From assembly GCA_017694275.1 (NCBI GenBank), contig JADINB010000032.1, positions 1 to 9,810 of the forward strand: a stretch of DNA of 9,810 nt. Reading direction: 5' to 3'. This stretch comes from Candidatus Egerieousia excrementavium (GTDB lineage: Bacteria > Bacteroidota > Bacteroidia > Bacteroidales > UBA932). Positions 1-7,538 of this stretch are shown here, one piece after another (position 1 is the first letter of the stretch; each line of letters opens with the position of its first letter). The notes under the pieces are model-generated. The model saw only the letters and a list, made by a program, of their open reading frames with translations. It made no database searches and was not told the origin of the DNA. Made by a program: the position numbers and the translations under genes.

Positions 1-905
1 ACATACTCCAGCATACCGGCCCTCCACTCTCCTCCTTTTGTATATGCTGCAATAGCACTTTTGGTAGCAAATATCGTAGGACTGTTCAACTCGTTGGCAT
101 CCATCCACCTGTAAAAATCTTCGCGCAGAGCGGCATTAGGAACGACAGCATAGGAACTCACTATTCCTGCTATATTGAAGGTTTTTGACGGAGCCCCGAA
201 TGTTATGCTTATCCCTGCAGCCTTGTCGCTGACGCTTGCAAATGGGATATGTTTTGCACCAAAAAGAGGCATGTCTGCATGAATCTCGTCTGCAACGACA
301 ATCACGCTATGCTTATGGCAGATTTCAGCCAGTTGTACAAGGCTTTCCCGGCTCCATGCAATGCCGCCGGGATTATGGGGATTAGAGAGAATCAGAAGCT
401 TTGGTTTTCCGCTCTCCATAAGTTTGTCAAGACCGGCAAAGTCCATCTCATATGAGAGCACTTTTCCACACTCGTTGCAGCGGCACTCCTTCAGTGGAGA
501 GTAGAGCAATTTTCTGTTGTTCTTTTCAGGAAGGTTAATAAACGGCGGATAGACCGGAGGCATGACTACAATACCGTCACCGGGTTTTGTAAAAAAGCTT
601 ATCGCATAACCTATCCCCTTTACCACACCGGGAATAAAACTCAGCCATGAGAGTTCCACTTCCCAGCCCTGCTCCCGCCTTAGCCATGCGGCAATTGTAG
701 GGAAATACTCCTCGGGAATCGTGTTATAACCGTACAGAGATGTATCCACTACCTCCTGCAAGGCATTTTTTACACACTCAGGCGATTCAAAATCCATATC
801 TGCAACCCACAATGGAATAAGCCCATCCTTACCGAAATGTTTTTTCAGGCCGTCGGCCTTTTCTGAAAACGTCCCGTTCCTATCTATAATCCTGTCAAAG
901 TCCAT
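1..905 (-). CDS. PatB/MalY-type aminotransferase (C-S lyase), partial at left edge
   Basis: Cytoplasmic fold-type I PLP enzyme of the MalY/PatB group, whose characterised members are cystathionine beta-lyase-like C-S lyases acting on cysteine thioethers. The visible 301 residues start at ATG 903-905 (MDFDRIIDRNGTFSEKADG) and lack the C-terminal part; family members are usually about 390 residues. Visible landmarks: the N-terminal LIPLWVADMDF segment, LYGYN near residue 58, NPHNPGG at 175-181, the pyridine-nitrogen aspartate D206 in ADEIHADM, and the Schiff-base lysine K241 in APSKTFNIAG. NPHNPGG and SKTFN are typical of PatB. An oddity is a short insertion before MDF carrying C141, C143 and C146, where relatives usually have a brief polar loop. 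The start lies 28 bases after the ModF-like gene's stop with no Shine-Dalgarno sequence, suggesting co-transcription. The family is well supported; the substrate is not, and a true aminotransferase cannot be excluded. Confidence 0.92.
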   Translation of the reverse strand, partial: MDFDRIIDRNGTFSEKADGLKKHFGKDGLIPLWVADMDFESPECVKNALQEVVDTSLYGYNTIPEEYFPTIAAWLRREQGWEVELSWLSFIPGVVKGIGYAISFFTKPGDGIVVMPPVYPPFINLPEKNNRKLLYSPLKECRCNECGKVLSYEMDFAGLDKLMESGKPKLLILSNPHNPGGIAWSRESLVQLAEICHKHSVIVVADEIHADMPLFGAKHIPFASVSDKAAGISITFGAPSKTFNIAGIVSSYAVVPNAALREDFYRWMDANELNSPTIFATKSAIAAYTKGGEWRAGMLEY

Positions 906-933
906 AATATATCATCATTTTAAAATCCGTTTG

Positions 934-2349
934 CTAAAGTTGCTTTATTTTGTCTATGCACGATGGCAACTCCTGCGGATAATGTGTTACCATAATGAGA
1001 GTCTTGCCGTCTCTTTTGCAGAATTCATCTATTATCTCCCTTGTAAGAATACGGTTGTATGTATCCAGCCCGTGCAGCGGTTCGTCAAGTATAAGCAGCT
1101 GCGGGTCCTTGACAAAGGCCCTGGCCAGAAGCGCAAGCCTTTGCTCGCCGGAAGATATTCTCAAGAACATCTTCCCGGCAATGCCGCTTATTCCGAACAT
1201 ATCCATCCAGAAGTCGCATGATGACATTTTTTCTTTGGGAGGCCTGACATAAAGCCCTACCGTGTCGAGCAACCCGCTCGCCACAATCTCCCTGACCGAA
1301 ACATTTTTCTGAAAAGCCCTGTGCAACTCCGGAGAAACATACCCTATTTCCCGTTTTATGTCCCAAATACTCTCTCCCGAACCTCTTTTCCTGCCGAAAA
1401 GTTCTATGTCGCAGGCATACGACTGCGGATTGTCTGCCGTAATAAGGTTGAGCAGCGTGCTTTTCCCGCTTCCGTTATGGCCGGAAAGGGCCCAATGTTC
1501 CCCTCTTTTTATATCCCAGCAGACCTTGTTGAGAATGGTTTTCCCACCATATCCGATTGTAACGTCCTTCAGGCGTACTACATATTCTGAAGTTCCCTTC
1601 CCTGATACAGGCAATTCCGAAATAGCCCTGCGCTTCTGCTCCGAAAGTTCTCTTCTGCCTGCCTCCGCCTTGAACGGAGAGCTGTGCATATATTCACTTA
1701 CGGTATATTTCCTGAAATCCGAACACTCCTTCACCGTATAGACATGCGTTATGAAATCGGGAAGTGCAAGCAAGTCTGAGAGCAGCAGGATAATGCCAAC
1801 CCTTTTTGAAATTTTCTTCAGCGCTGCGGAAAACTCCTCGCGCGAGGATGCATCCAGCCCTATGAACGGGTTGTCTATTATAAGCAGCTCCGGTTCTGAA
1901 GAGAGTGCCTTAATTATCTGCACCTTTCTCAGTTCTCCGCTTGAAAGATGTACCAGCCTGTATCCTGCATGCTCCCTCATATTGAAAAGGTCGTACTTTT
2001 CAAGAACCTCTCTGCCAAGGAACTCCTCTACCGTGGGATACCCCTCCTGCTCCGTACTGTTCCACCGCTGCTGGTAATAGTATGAAGCATCGTCTGAACC
2101 GTATGCATCCTTGAATGCCAGAAGTTTTATCTTTTGATAGACCCACTCCGGAGTATTGTCAAAAACATACTCGGCCTTGCCTTGCATTAACGGAAAAGTA
2201 TCCATTATTATGTTTGCCACCAAAGACTTGCCAGCCCCGTTCCTGCCTATTACGGCAACCGCCTCGCCTTTGTTGAACGTAAAATTTACCGGAGCCTTCA
2301 ATCTTTGCTCCGGATTATTTACTACAGCATCTGTTATTTTGACTTCCAT
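934..2349 (-). CDS. modF: ModF-like tandem ABC ATPase
   Basis: A 471-residue soluble protein with two ABC nucleotide-binding domains and no membrane segment, so it is not itself a transporter. NBD1: Walker A GRNGAGKS 35-42, signature LSSGE 135-139, Walker B LLIID 155-159. NBD2: Walker A GHNGSGKS 290-297, signature ISSGEQ 398-403, Walker B LLILDEP 418-424, D-loop 426-429, H-loop H456. The stretch LFGRKRGSGESIWDIK (317-332) closely matches the corresponding part of E. coli ModF as I remember it, and length (about 490) and architecture agree. ModF is encoded with the molybdate transporter in E. coli, but its biochemical role is poorly defined. NBD1 looks catalytically degenerate: N160 replaces the catalytic glutamate and S191 sits where the H-loop histidine would be, while NBD2 is intact. 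First gene of a probable two-gene unit with the PLP enzyme. The ModF-type assignment is good; a molybdenum role here is unproven. Confidence 0.9.
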   Translation of the reverse strand: MEVKITDAVVNNPEQRLKAPVNFTFNKGEAVAVIGRNGAGKSLVANIIMDTFPLMQGKAEYVFDNTPEWVYQKIKLLAFKDAYGSDDASYYYQQRWNSTEQEGYPTVEEFLGREVLEKYDLFNMREHAGYRLVHLSSGELRKVQIIKALSSEPELLIIDNPFIGLDASSREEFSAALKKISKRVGIILLLSDLLALPDFITHVYTVKECSDFRKYTVSEYMHSSPFKAEAGRRELSEQKRRAISELPVSGKGTSEYVVRLKDVTIGYGGKTILNKVCWDIKRGEHWALSGHNGSGKSTLLNLITADNPQSYACDIELFGRKRGSGESIWDIKREIGYVSPELHRAFQKNVSVREIVASGLLDTVGLYVRPPKEKMSSCDFWMDMFGISGIAGKMFLRISSGEQRLALLARAFVKDPQLLILDEPLHGLDTYNRILTREIIDEFCKRDGKTLIMVTHYPQELPSCIDKIKQL

Positions 2350-2425
2350 TTGAAACTATCTGCTATTTCTGGACAGAATTCCCGAATATGGAATATCTTT
2401 ACATCATGCAATTCAAGAATACAAT
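2350..2425. promoter_or_regulatory. Divergent intergenic spacer
   Basis: This 76-base spacer must hold the start signals of the leftward ModF-like unit and of the rightward small gene. Only weak matches to the Bacteroides -7 element TAnnTTTG are visible. TATCTTTA at 2394-2401 (plus) lies 24 bases before the small gene. TATTCTTG (minus, 2414-2421) lies 64 bases before the ModF-like gene. Each has one mismatch and neither has a convincing -33 TTTG. A short inverted repeat, ATTCC-N7-GGAAT at 2378-2394, lies between the two start codons. Treat both promoter guesses as tentative. Confidence 0.25.
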
Positions 2426-2623
2426 ATGAAATCTATCCAATATACAGGGCTCAACTACAGAGAAGTTAAGGAATTTGCCGGAGAGAAAATCCTCGCTCCA
2501 TACTTCTGCATGGGATTCAGCATGCTCTCGCTTTACACCAAAGATGGATTTGTAACCGTCAACGAGGGAGACTGTATCATACAAGACGACGACGGGGAAT
2601 TCTCTGTCAAAGTTTCTCAGTGA
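2426..2623 (+). CDS. Small phage-type protein of unknown function
   Basis: A 65-residue soluble protein with no signal peptide. Two blocks resemble a small family common in phages and prophages, as I recall it. The first is an N-terminal IQYTGLNYREVKEFAG (4-19), compared with the usual IQWTG-N-EE-KEF pattern. The second is a C-terminal GFVTVNEGDCIIQDDDGEF (41-59), compared with G-x-x-x-V-x-x-GDYIIKG-x-x-GEF. The family usually continues with a tail rich in Pro, Cys and aromatics after GEF; here it stops six residues later, so this version is short. Function is unknown. No Shine-Dalgarno sequence precedes the ATG. The stop codon lies inside the end of the oppositely directed NifX-like gene (7-base tail-to-tail overlap), leaving no room for a terminator between them. 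The block match argues for a real gene, but its size and the antisense overlap keep some doubt. Confidence 0.6.
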   Translation: MKSIQYTGLNYREVKEFAGEKILAPYFCMGFSMLSLYTKDGFVTVNEGDCIIQDDDGEFSVKVSQ

Positions 2624-2976
2624 CACTCGTGGGAATGGCACCCTTCGCCCGAATCCTTGACATTGCCGGCAAGGAAACTTTCCACCAGCGCGTCTGTATC
2701 TCCCGAGCAGCCTCTGAAGACCTCAATATTGTTTGATTCCAGCACATTCTTCGCACCTTGGCCCATATTGCCAGCAAGCATCACCTTCACGCCCATTCCG
2801 GAAAGGATCGGGGCGATTCCAGACTTGCAGCCGCACCCCTGGGGAGATGGATAATTCTCCTTTGATACTACCTTTCCGCCTTCCACACTGTATATGGTAT
2901 AATAACTGCAATGGCCGAAATGGTCATCGACAGCCGAATCCCGTGTAGGGACCGCAATTTTCAGTTTCTGTTCCAT
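2617..2976 (-). CDS. NifX/NifB-type metal-cluster-binding protein
   Basis: A 119-residue cytoplasmic protein of the dinitrogenase iron-molybdenum cofactor family (NifX, NafY, the NifB C-terminus and many archaeal and anaerobe homologues). The family binds or carries Fe-S or Fe-Mo clusters; orphan members in non-nitrogen-fixers have no settled role. Visible family marks: N-terminal KIAVPTRD (6-13), VDDHFGHCSYYTIY (16-29) with the family-typical HFGHC, GCGCKSGIAPIL (47-58), then a GxKVMLAGNMGQGA core (62-75). The tail CHSHECH (113-119) adds two Cys and three His at the extreme C-terminus, a likely metal site. Cys residues are C23, C48, C50, C90, C113 and C118. It starts 58 bases after the TolC-like gene with its own candidate promoter, so it may be separately controlled. 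No nitrogenase gene is present, so nitrogen fixation should not be inferred. Confidence 0.88.
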   Translation of the reverse strand: MEQKLKIAVPTRDSAVDDHFGHCSYYTIYSVEGGKVVSKENYPSPQGCGCKSGIAPILSGMGVKVMLAGNMGQGAKNVLESNNIEVFRGCSGDTDALVESFLAGNVKDSGEGCHSHECH

Positions 2977-3003
2977 TACTTGAGAAAATTTGTTTTACCC
3001 TTG

Positions 3004-3011
3004 CAAAATTA
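3004..3011 (-). promoter_or_regulatory. Candidate -7 promoter element of the NifX-like gene
   Basis: On the minus strand this reads TAATTTTG, a perfect match to the Bacteroides -7 consensus TAnnTTTG, 27 bases before the NifX-like start codon. No TTTG is found at the expected -33 distance; that place lies within a palindrome and the end of the TolC-like gene. An activator-dependent promoter would fit, but this is inference. Confidence 0.5.
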
Positions 3012-3040
3012 GATAAAATATCTGTACGATATTTCTATCT
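3011..3040. repeat. AT-rich imperfect inverted repeat at the end of the TolC-like gene
   Basis: Left arm AGATAAAATATC (3011-3022), loop TGTAC (3023-3027), right arm GATATTTCTATCT (3028-3040). The arms pair over 12 base pairs with one bulged C; the inner 7 pairs (AAATATC/GATATTT) are perfect. It contains the stop codon of the TolC-like gene (3035-3037) and abuts the candidate -7 element of the NifX-like gene. It could be an operator or, read on the minus strand and followed by AATTTTG, a weak terminator. The stem is very AT-rich and no true U-run follows, so an operator or a leaky attenuator seems likelier. Confidence 0.6.
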
Positions 3041-4426
3041 CCAGCCTCCGCCAAGTGCCTTGTAGAGATTCACAAGAGCTATATGCTCATCCCTGACCGC
3101 ATTACCCAGGTCAATTTCCGCATTGAAATAACTACGCTGGGCATCCAGGACATCTATGTAATTCACATAACCGTTTACATACTGTGTCCTTGTAACTTCC
3201 ATATATTTAAGCGACGCATCTTTGAGATTGCCCATAAGTTTCTGCCTTTCACGTGCCGAAGTATATGAAACCAAAGCATCGTTGACCTCCTTGAACGCCT
3301 CCATAACTTTCTGCTCGTATGCGTAGCGCTGCTGCTCATAAGCCTGTATCGCAGCCCTGTATTGCGCCTGCTTCTTTCCGAATGAAAAGATAGGTGCAAT
3401 TATTTCACCGGCCACATAGGTAAACGGTGCTGTCAGCAGTTTTGAAAAGGAGTCATTCTCAGCACCGCCTTTAAGCGATATGGTAAAGCGGGGAAACCTG
3501 TCTGCCCATGCTATACCGGCATCGGCCATGGCCGCTTTCAAGGCCAGTTCAGCCTCTCTTATATCTGGTCTGCGCCTTATCAGATCAGACGGTATGCCAA
3601 TCTGTGAAATCAGTGAATCCATCACTTCCATGTCGTTACCGGAACGTATTATCTCCTTTGGAAATTCTCCTGTAAGAAGAGATATCTCATTCTTCTTTAT
3701 CTCCACCTGCTTCTTCAAGTCCGGGACCAGAGATGCCGTAGTAGCATATTCCACCTGAGACTGCTGGTATGGAACGGGAGTTGTGAGTCCGCCGTCGTAT
3801 CGCAATTTGGTATATTGCATGTTCTCCTCTCTCGTGCGGAGAGTACGCTGCACCACGTCTAGTTCATTGTCTAATGCAACCAGCTCAAAATAAGCCGTGG
3901 CAACCTCCGCCACTATTGTCATCTGCATATACCTCTGCGCCTCTACAGAAGACATGTACTCGGCAAGGGCCTTTTTGTTCGCCCACCTTATGCTTCCGAA
4001 AAAGTCGAGTTCCCAGGAAAGCGATGCGTTTATTCCCACCTCATCATCCTGGGTAAAATTCCCGGACGCATAATCATAGATATCGCGCTCCGCATAAGTG
4101 TTTGCCGATATCGAAGGAAAAAAGTCTGCCCGCGCCACACGGTGACGCTCTGCAAGTTCCTTTACCCTTGCTGTGGCAATGAGCATGTCGCGGTTATTCA
4201 ACAGGGCCTGTTCTATCAGGTCCTGCAAGAGCGTATCTGAAAACATCCTGCTCCACTCTATGTCTGCCATGCAGAGTGAATCTGCATAATTGCCGGCAAC
4301 TATCGTCTGAGGCAACTCCAGTTGCGGCTCAATGCATTTTTTTGAAACTCCGCAACCTTGTACAGTAAAAAGCAGAGCGGCAACTGCTGCAACGGCAACA
4401 GTTCTTATATTAAACAAGTTTCTCAT
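3035..4426 (-). CDS. TolC-like outer-membrane efflux lipoprotein (NodT/OprM type)
   Basis: A 463-residue outer membrane factor, the exit duct of the tripartite RND pump. A lipoprotein signal is present: short basic start, hydrophobic run 9-21, lipobox V22-Q-G-C25 with C25 as the predicted lipidated residue. Two outer-membrane-efflux repeats follow. Repeat one has helix LIEQALLNNRDMLIATARV (70-88) and strand region 130-146 (GINASLSWELDFFGS). Repeat two has the NodT/OprM hallmark GIPSDLIRRRPDIREAE (277-293) with strand region FPRFTISLKGG (311-321). Length is typical for the family (about 450-480). The start codon overlaps the pump gene's end by 17 bases in another frame, and is preceded by the purine-rich AAAAAGAAAAGAG, consistent with translational coupling. 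It is the last gene of the efflux operon. Role is clear; substrates are not predictable. Confidence 0.95.
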   Translation of the reverse strand: MRNLFNIRTVAVAAVAALLFTVQGCGVSKKCIEPQLELPQTIVAGNYADSLCMADIEWSRMFSDTLLQDLIEQALLNNRDMLIATARVKELAERHRVARADFFPSISANTYAERDIYDYASGNFTQDDEVGINASLSWELDFFGSIRWANKKALAEYMSSVEAQRYMQMTIVAEVATAYFELVALDNELDVVQRTLRTREENMQYTKLRYDGGLTTPVPYQQSQVEYATTASLVPDLKKQVEIKKNEISLLTGEFPKEIIRSGNDMEVMDSLISQIGIPSDLIRRRPDIREAELALKAAMADAGIAWADRFPRFTISLKGGAENDSFSKLLTAPFTYVAGEIIAPIFSFGKKQAQYRAAIQAYEQQRYAYEQKVMEAFKEVNDALVSYTSARERQKLMGNLKDASLKYMEVTRTQYVNGYVNYIDVLDAQRSYFNAEIDLGNAVRDEHIALVNLYKALGGGWR

Positions 4427-7400
4427 CTCTTTTCTTTTTAGAAAACCTCTCCTTTAACCTGTATATCCAGACAAAGAAGAACGGGACAAAGACTATTCCG
4501 GCCGTAATGGCCACTATCATTCCAAAAAATACGCCCACACCTATGCCCTGGCGGCTTGCCGCCCCAGGGCCTGAAGCCAGCACGAGCGGAAGCATGCCCA
4601 ATATGAATGTAAGGGAAGTCATGACTATGGGGCGGAAACGCAGTTCTCCGGCCTGGATGGCAGCCTGCACGACATCCTTGCCCTTTTCGACCTCCTCTTT
4701 TGCAAACTCCACGATAAGTATCGCATTCTTGGCAGCAAGACCTATAAGCATCACAAGGCCTATCTGGAAGTAGATATTGTTCTCCAACCCGAAAATCCAG
4801 ATTGAGAGGAATGCTCCCACACAGGCGACAGGCAGGGAGAGCAGCACCGCAACCGGCACCGACCAGCTCTCGTACTGTGCGGCAAGGAAAAGGAATACAA
4901 AGAGGAATGCCAGCATTATCACCAGCCCTGTCTGCCCGCTCTGTTTCTTCTCCTGATAGGAAAGTCCGCTCCACTCCACTCCTATCTCTTTGGGCAGTTT
5001 CTCTTTCACTATGTTTTCAAGTACCTGCATGGCCTGCCCGGAACTGTAACCGTGGGCAGCCTCACCGGTAATGGTAGAGGAATAGAACATGTTGAACCGC
5101 TTGATGGTTCCAGGTCCTGTCGTATAGCTTGTCGTTCCAAGCGAAGTAACGGGAATCATCTCGCCTTCAGTTCCTTTTACAAAATAGAGGTTCATGTTGC
5201 CGCGGGAGGCCCTGTAAGGCGCCTCGGCCTGTATGTAAACCCGGTAAACCCTGTTGAAAAGATTGAAATCGTTTACATAGACAGAACCGGTAAATGCCTT
5301 TACCGTGGTAAAGATATCAGAAACCGAAACTCCCATGAGTTTTGCCATGTCTCTGTCCACGTCAAAATAGAGCTGGGGAATGTCATTCTGCATTGAACTG
5401 TTTACTCTGGCAAGTTCCTTTCTCATTGAAGCGTAATGAATAAGGGTGTCTGTTGCCGCCTGCAGGTCTGCATAAGTCATGTTTCCGCGCGATTCAAGCA
5501 CCATTTCGAAACCTCCGGAAGAACCAAGGCCTGGAATCACGGGAGGAGAACTCAGATATACGTTGCTTTCCGGATATTGCGACAGTTCTTCCCTTACCTG
5601 TTCCATAAATTCAGATATGCTTTCTGTCTTGCGTTCGTCCCATGGTTTCAAGATAACTGTCATCTGGCTGCGAGACTGGTTGGTTCCCACCCGCGGGCTT
5701 GAACCTGTAACATTGAGTACATGTTCTACGTCTGGCTGCTCCAGCAGATAAGCCATGGCCCTGTCTGTAACTTCACGGGTTCTCTCCAGAGTCGCCCCCT
5801 CAGGGAGCTCGAGTTCCACAGTAAAATAGCCCTGGTCTTCCTGGGGAATAAAACTTTGAGGCACAATTTTATTCATGGCCCATATTGCGACTATTGCGAT
5901 TCCGAATGCGGCAAATACACGTTTCGAATTCTTTATGGATTTGCCTATGATTTTGGTATAATATTTTTCACCTTTTGCCAGCCACCTGTTTATGAACCTG
6001 AAGACCCTGTTCTTCTCCTCACCTTTCTTCTCCGTTGCAGGCTTGAGGAAAATAGAGCACATCACAGGGCTGAGAGTCAGCGCCACTATGGTGGAGATAA
6101 TGACAGATACGGCTATGGTTATGGTAAACTGCCTGTAGAGCATTCCTGTAATACCGGAAAGGAAACTTACCGGGATAAACACAGCGCACAACACAAGCGA
6201 CATCGCTATCAGTGCACCGCCCAACTCCTGCATAGCGATTTTTGTTGCCTCATAAGGAGACAGCCCCTGTTCGTGCATGATTCTGTCTACGTTTTCCACC
6301 ACAACTATGGCATCGTCGACCACAGTTCCAATTGCCAGCACCAGTCCGAGCAACGTGAGGGTATTGAGAGAAAATCCGAACATGAGCATCACCCCGAACG
6401 TACCTATAAGCGATATGGGCACTGCGATTGCCGGGATAAGAGTTGCCCTCCAGCTCTGCAATGAGAGGAACACCACAAGTATCACAAGAACAAGAGCCTC
6501 AAAGAGAGTTTTGTACACTTCGTGAATAGACTGCGATATGTAAGTGGTCATGTCAAAGGGAATTTCATAAGAGATACCCTCCGGGAAATTCTCACTTATC
6601 TGTTCCATTGTCTCCTTTACCGAGTTGGCCACCTCCACGGCATTCATACCGGGAAGCATCTTTATATCGAGCACGGCGGCATTGCCTCCGTTTATTCCAC
6701 TCTCCGTGTTGTAGGACGACGCTTCAAGCGACACTCGGGCAACATCTTTAAGCCTTATTATTGACCCGTCGCTGCGTGCCCTTACCACTATGTTCTCAAA
6801 CTCGCTTACACTAGAAAGACGCCCCTTTGCCACAATCGGACGGGTCACGTCGACTCCGGTCATTGGCTGCTGCCCGAGGACGCCTGCTGCAGACTCCCTG
6901 TTCTGCTCCTTTATGGCATTCTGCAAATCCTGGACGGTAAGACCGAGATTGGCCAGCCTGTCGGGCTGCACCCATATCTGCATGGCATAATAACGGCTTC
7001 CCACATTCGATACCTGTCCCACTCCCGGAATACGTCTCAAAAGATCCAGCACATTAAGGGTTGCATAGTTGCTCAGATATATCTCGTCGAACTTGGGGTC
7101 ATTTGAGAGCAACGTTATGGTCATAAGCTTGTTCGAAGCCTGCTTGTCTACCGATATGCCGTTCTGTATTACCTCAGCAGGCAGACGCGACTCGGCCTGC
7201 TTCACACGGTTCTGAATCTCTACTGCAGCCAGATCAGGGTCTGTATCTATATCAAAAGTTATGGTAACAGAAAAGCTGCCGTTATTGGTGCTGCTCGACT
7301 CCATGTAAAGCATGCCGGGTGTACCGTTCAGTTCCTGTTCTATAGGAGTCGCGACAGCCTGTGACACTGTCTCCGCACCAGCTCCTGGATATGATGCCGA

Positions 7401-7538
7401 AACCTTTACCACCGGAGGAACAATCTGGGGATATTGGTCTACCGGCAGAAGAAAGAGGCCTATCAGGCCCACCAGAACTATTACTATGGAGACGACAGTC
7501 GAAAATATCGGCCTGTCTATAAAAAAATCACTCTTCAT
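4410..7538 (-). CDS. RND multidrug efflux pump, AcrB/HAE1 type
   Basis: Inner-membrane proton/drug antiporter, central part of the tripartite exporter. I choose ATG 7536-7538, giving 1042 residues beginning MKSDFFIDRPIFSTVV, the canonical AcrB-family start; an in-frame ATG at 7577 would add 13 non-conserved residues and overlap the upstream gene by 50 bases. Order: TM1 (about 14-31), first periplasmic loop with VDQYPQIVPP (33-42), TM2-6 (about 340-500), TM7 (about 541-558), second periplasmic loop, TM8-12 (about 870-1025). The proton-relay residues are all present: D408/D409 in VVDDAIVVVENV, K937 in LAAKNAI, R967 and T974 in RFRPIVMT, equivalent to AcrB D407/D408, K940, R971 and T978. Length matches AcrB (1049). 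Overlaps both neighbours (11 and 17 bases). The HAE1-type sequence makes drug, bile-salt or amphiphile export likelier than metal export. Confidence 0.96.
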   Translation of the reverse strand: MKSDFFIDRPIFSTVVSIVIVLVGLIGLFLLPVDQYPQIVPPVVKVSASYPGAGAETVSQAVATPIEQELNGTPGMLYMESSSTNNGSFSVTITFDIDTDPDLAAVEIQNRVKQAESRLPAEVIQNGISVDKQASNKLMTITLLSNDPKFDEIYLSNYATLNVLDLLRRIPGVGQVSNVGSRYYAMQIWVQPDRLANLGLTVQDLQNAIKEQNRESAAGVLGQQPMTGVDVTRPIVAKGRLSSVSEFENIVVRARSDGSIIRLKDVARVSLEASSYNTESGINGGNAAVLDIKMLPGMNAVEVANSVKETMEQISENFPEGISYEIPFDMTTYISQSIHEVYKTLFEALVLVILVVFLSLQSWRATLIPAIAVPISLIGTFGVMLMFGFSLNTLTLLGLVLAIGTVVDDAIVVVENVDRIMHEQGLSPYEATKIAMQELGGALIAMSLVLCAVFIPVSFLSGITGMLYRQFTITIAVSVIISTIVALTLSPVMCSIFLKPATEKKGEEKNRVFRFINRWLAKGEKYYTKIIGKSIKNSKRVFAAFGIAIVAIWAMNKIVPQSFIPQEDQGYFTVELELPEGATLERTREVTDRAMAYLLEQPDVEHVLNVTGSSPRVGTNQSRSQMTVILKPWDERKTESISEFMEQVREELSQYPESNVYLSSPPVIPGLGSSGGFEMVLESRGNMTYADLQAATDTLIHYASMRKELARVNSSMQNDIPQLYFDVDRDMAKLMGVSVSDIFTTVKAFTGSVYVNDFNLFNRVYRVYIQAEAPYRASRGNMNLYFVKGTEGEMIPVTSLGTTSYTTGPGTIKRFNMFYSSTITGEAAHGYSSGQAMQVLENIVKEKLPKEIGVEWSGLSYQEKKQSGQTGLVIMLAFLFVFLFLAAQYESWSVPVAVLLSLPVACVGAFLSIWIFGLENNIYFQIGLVMLIGLAAKNAILIVEFAKEEVEKGKDVVQAAIQAGELRFRPIVMTSLTFILGMLPLVLASGPGAASRQGIGVGVFFGMIVAITAGIVFVPFFFVWIYRLKERFSKKKRDEKLV

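Noticed and set aside
249..455. A 68-codon plus-strand frame inside the PLP enzyme region.
   Set aside because: It is antisense to conserved residues (NPHNPGG, DEIHADM) of the partial PLP enzyme.
2399..2641. An 80-codon minus-strand frame opposite the small phage-type gene.
   Set aside because: The plus-strand product has two blocks that match a known family pattern; the antisense product does not and would also overlap the NifX-like gene in another frame.
2617..2976. Reading the NifX-like gene as evidence for nitrogen fixation.
   Set aside because: No nitrogenase structural or assembly gene is present, and orphan members of this family are common in anaerobes that do not fix nitrogen.
3011..3040. 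Calling the palindrome a rho-independent terminator of the efflux operon.
   Set aside because: The stem is very AT-rich with almost no GC pairs, includes the stop codon, and is followed by only a short T run, so a strong intrinsic terminator is not supported.
5721..6464. A 247-codon open frame on the plus strand.
   Set aside because: It lies wholly antisense to the well-supported RND pump gene, has a low-complexity His/Tyr/Arg-rich product with no domain, and has no promoter. It is a shadow of the pump's codon pattern.
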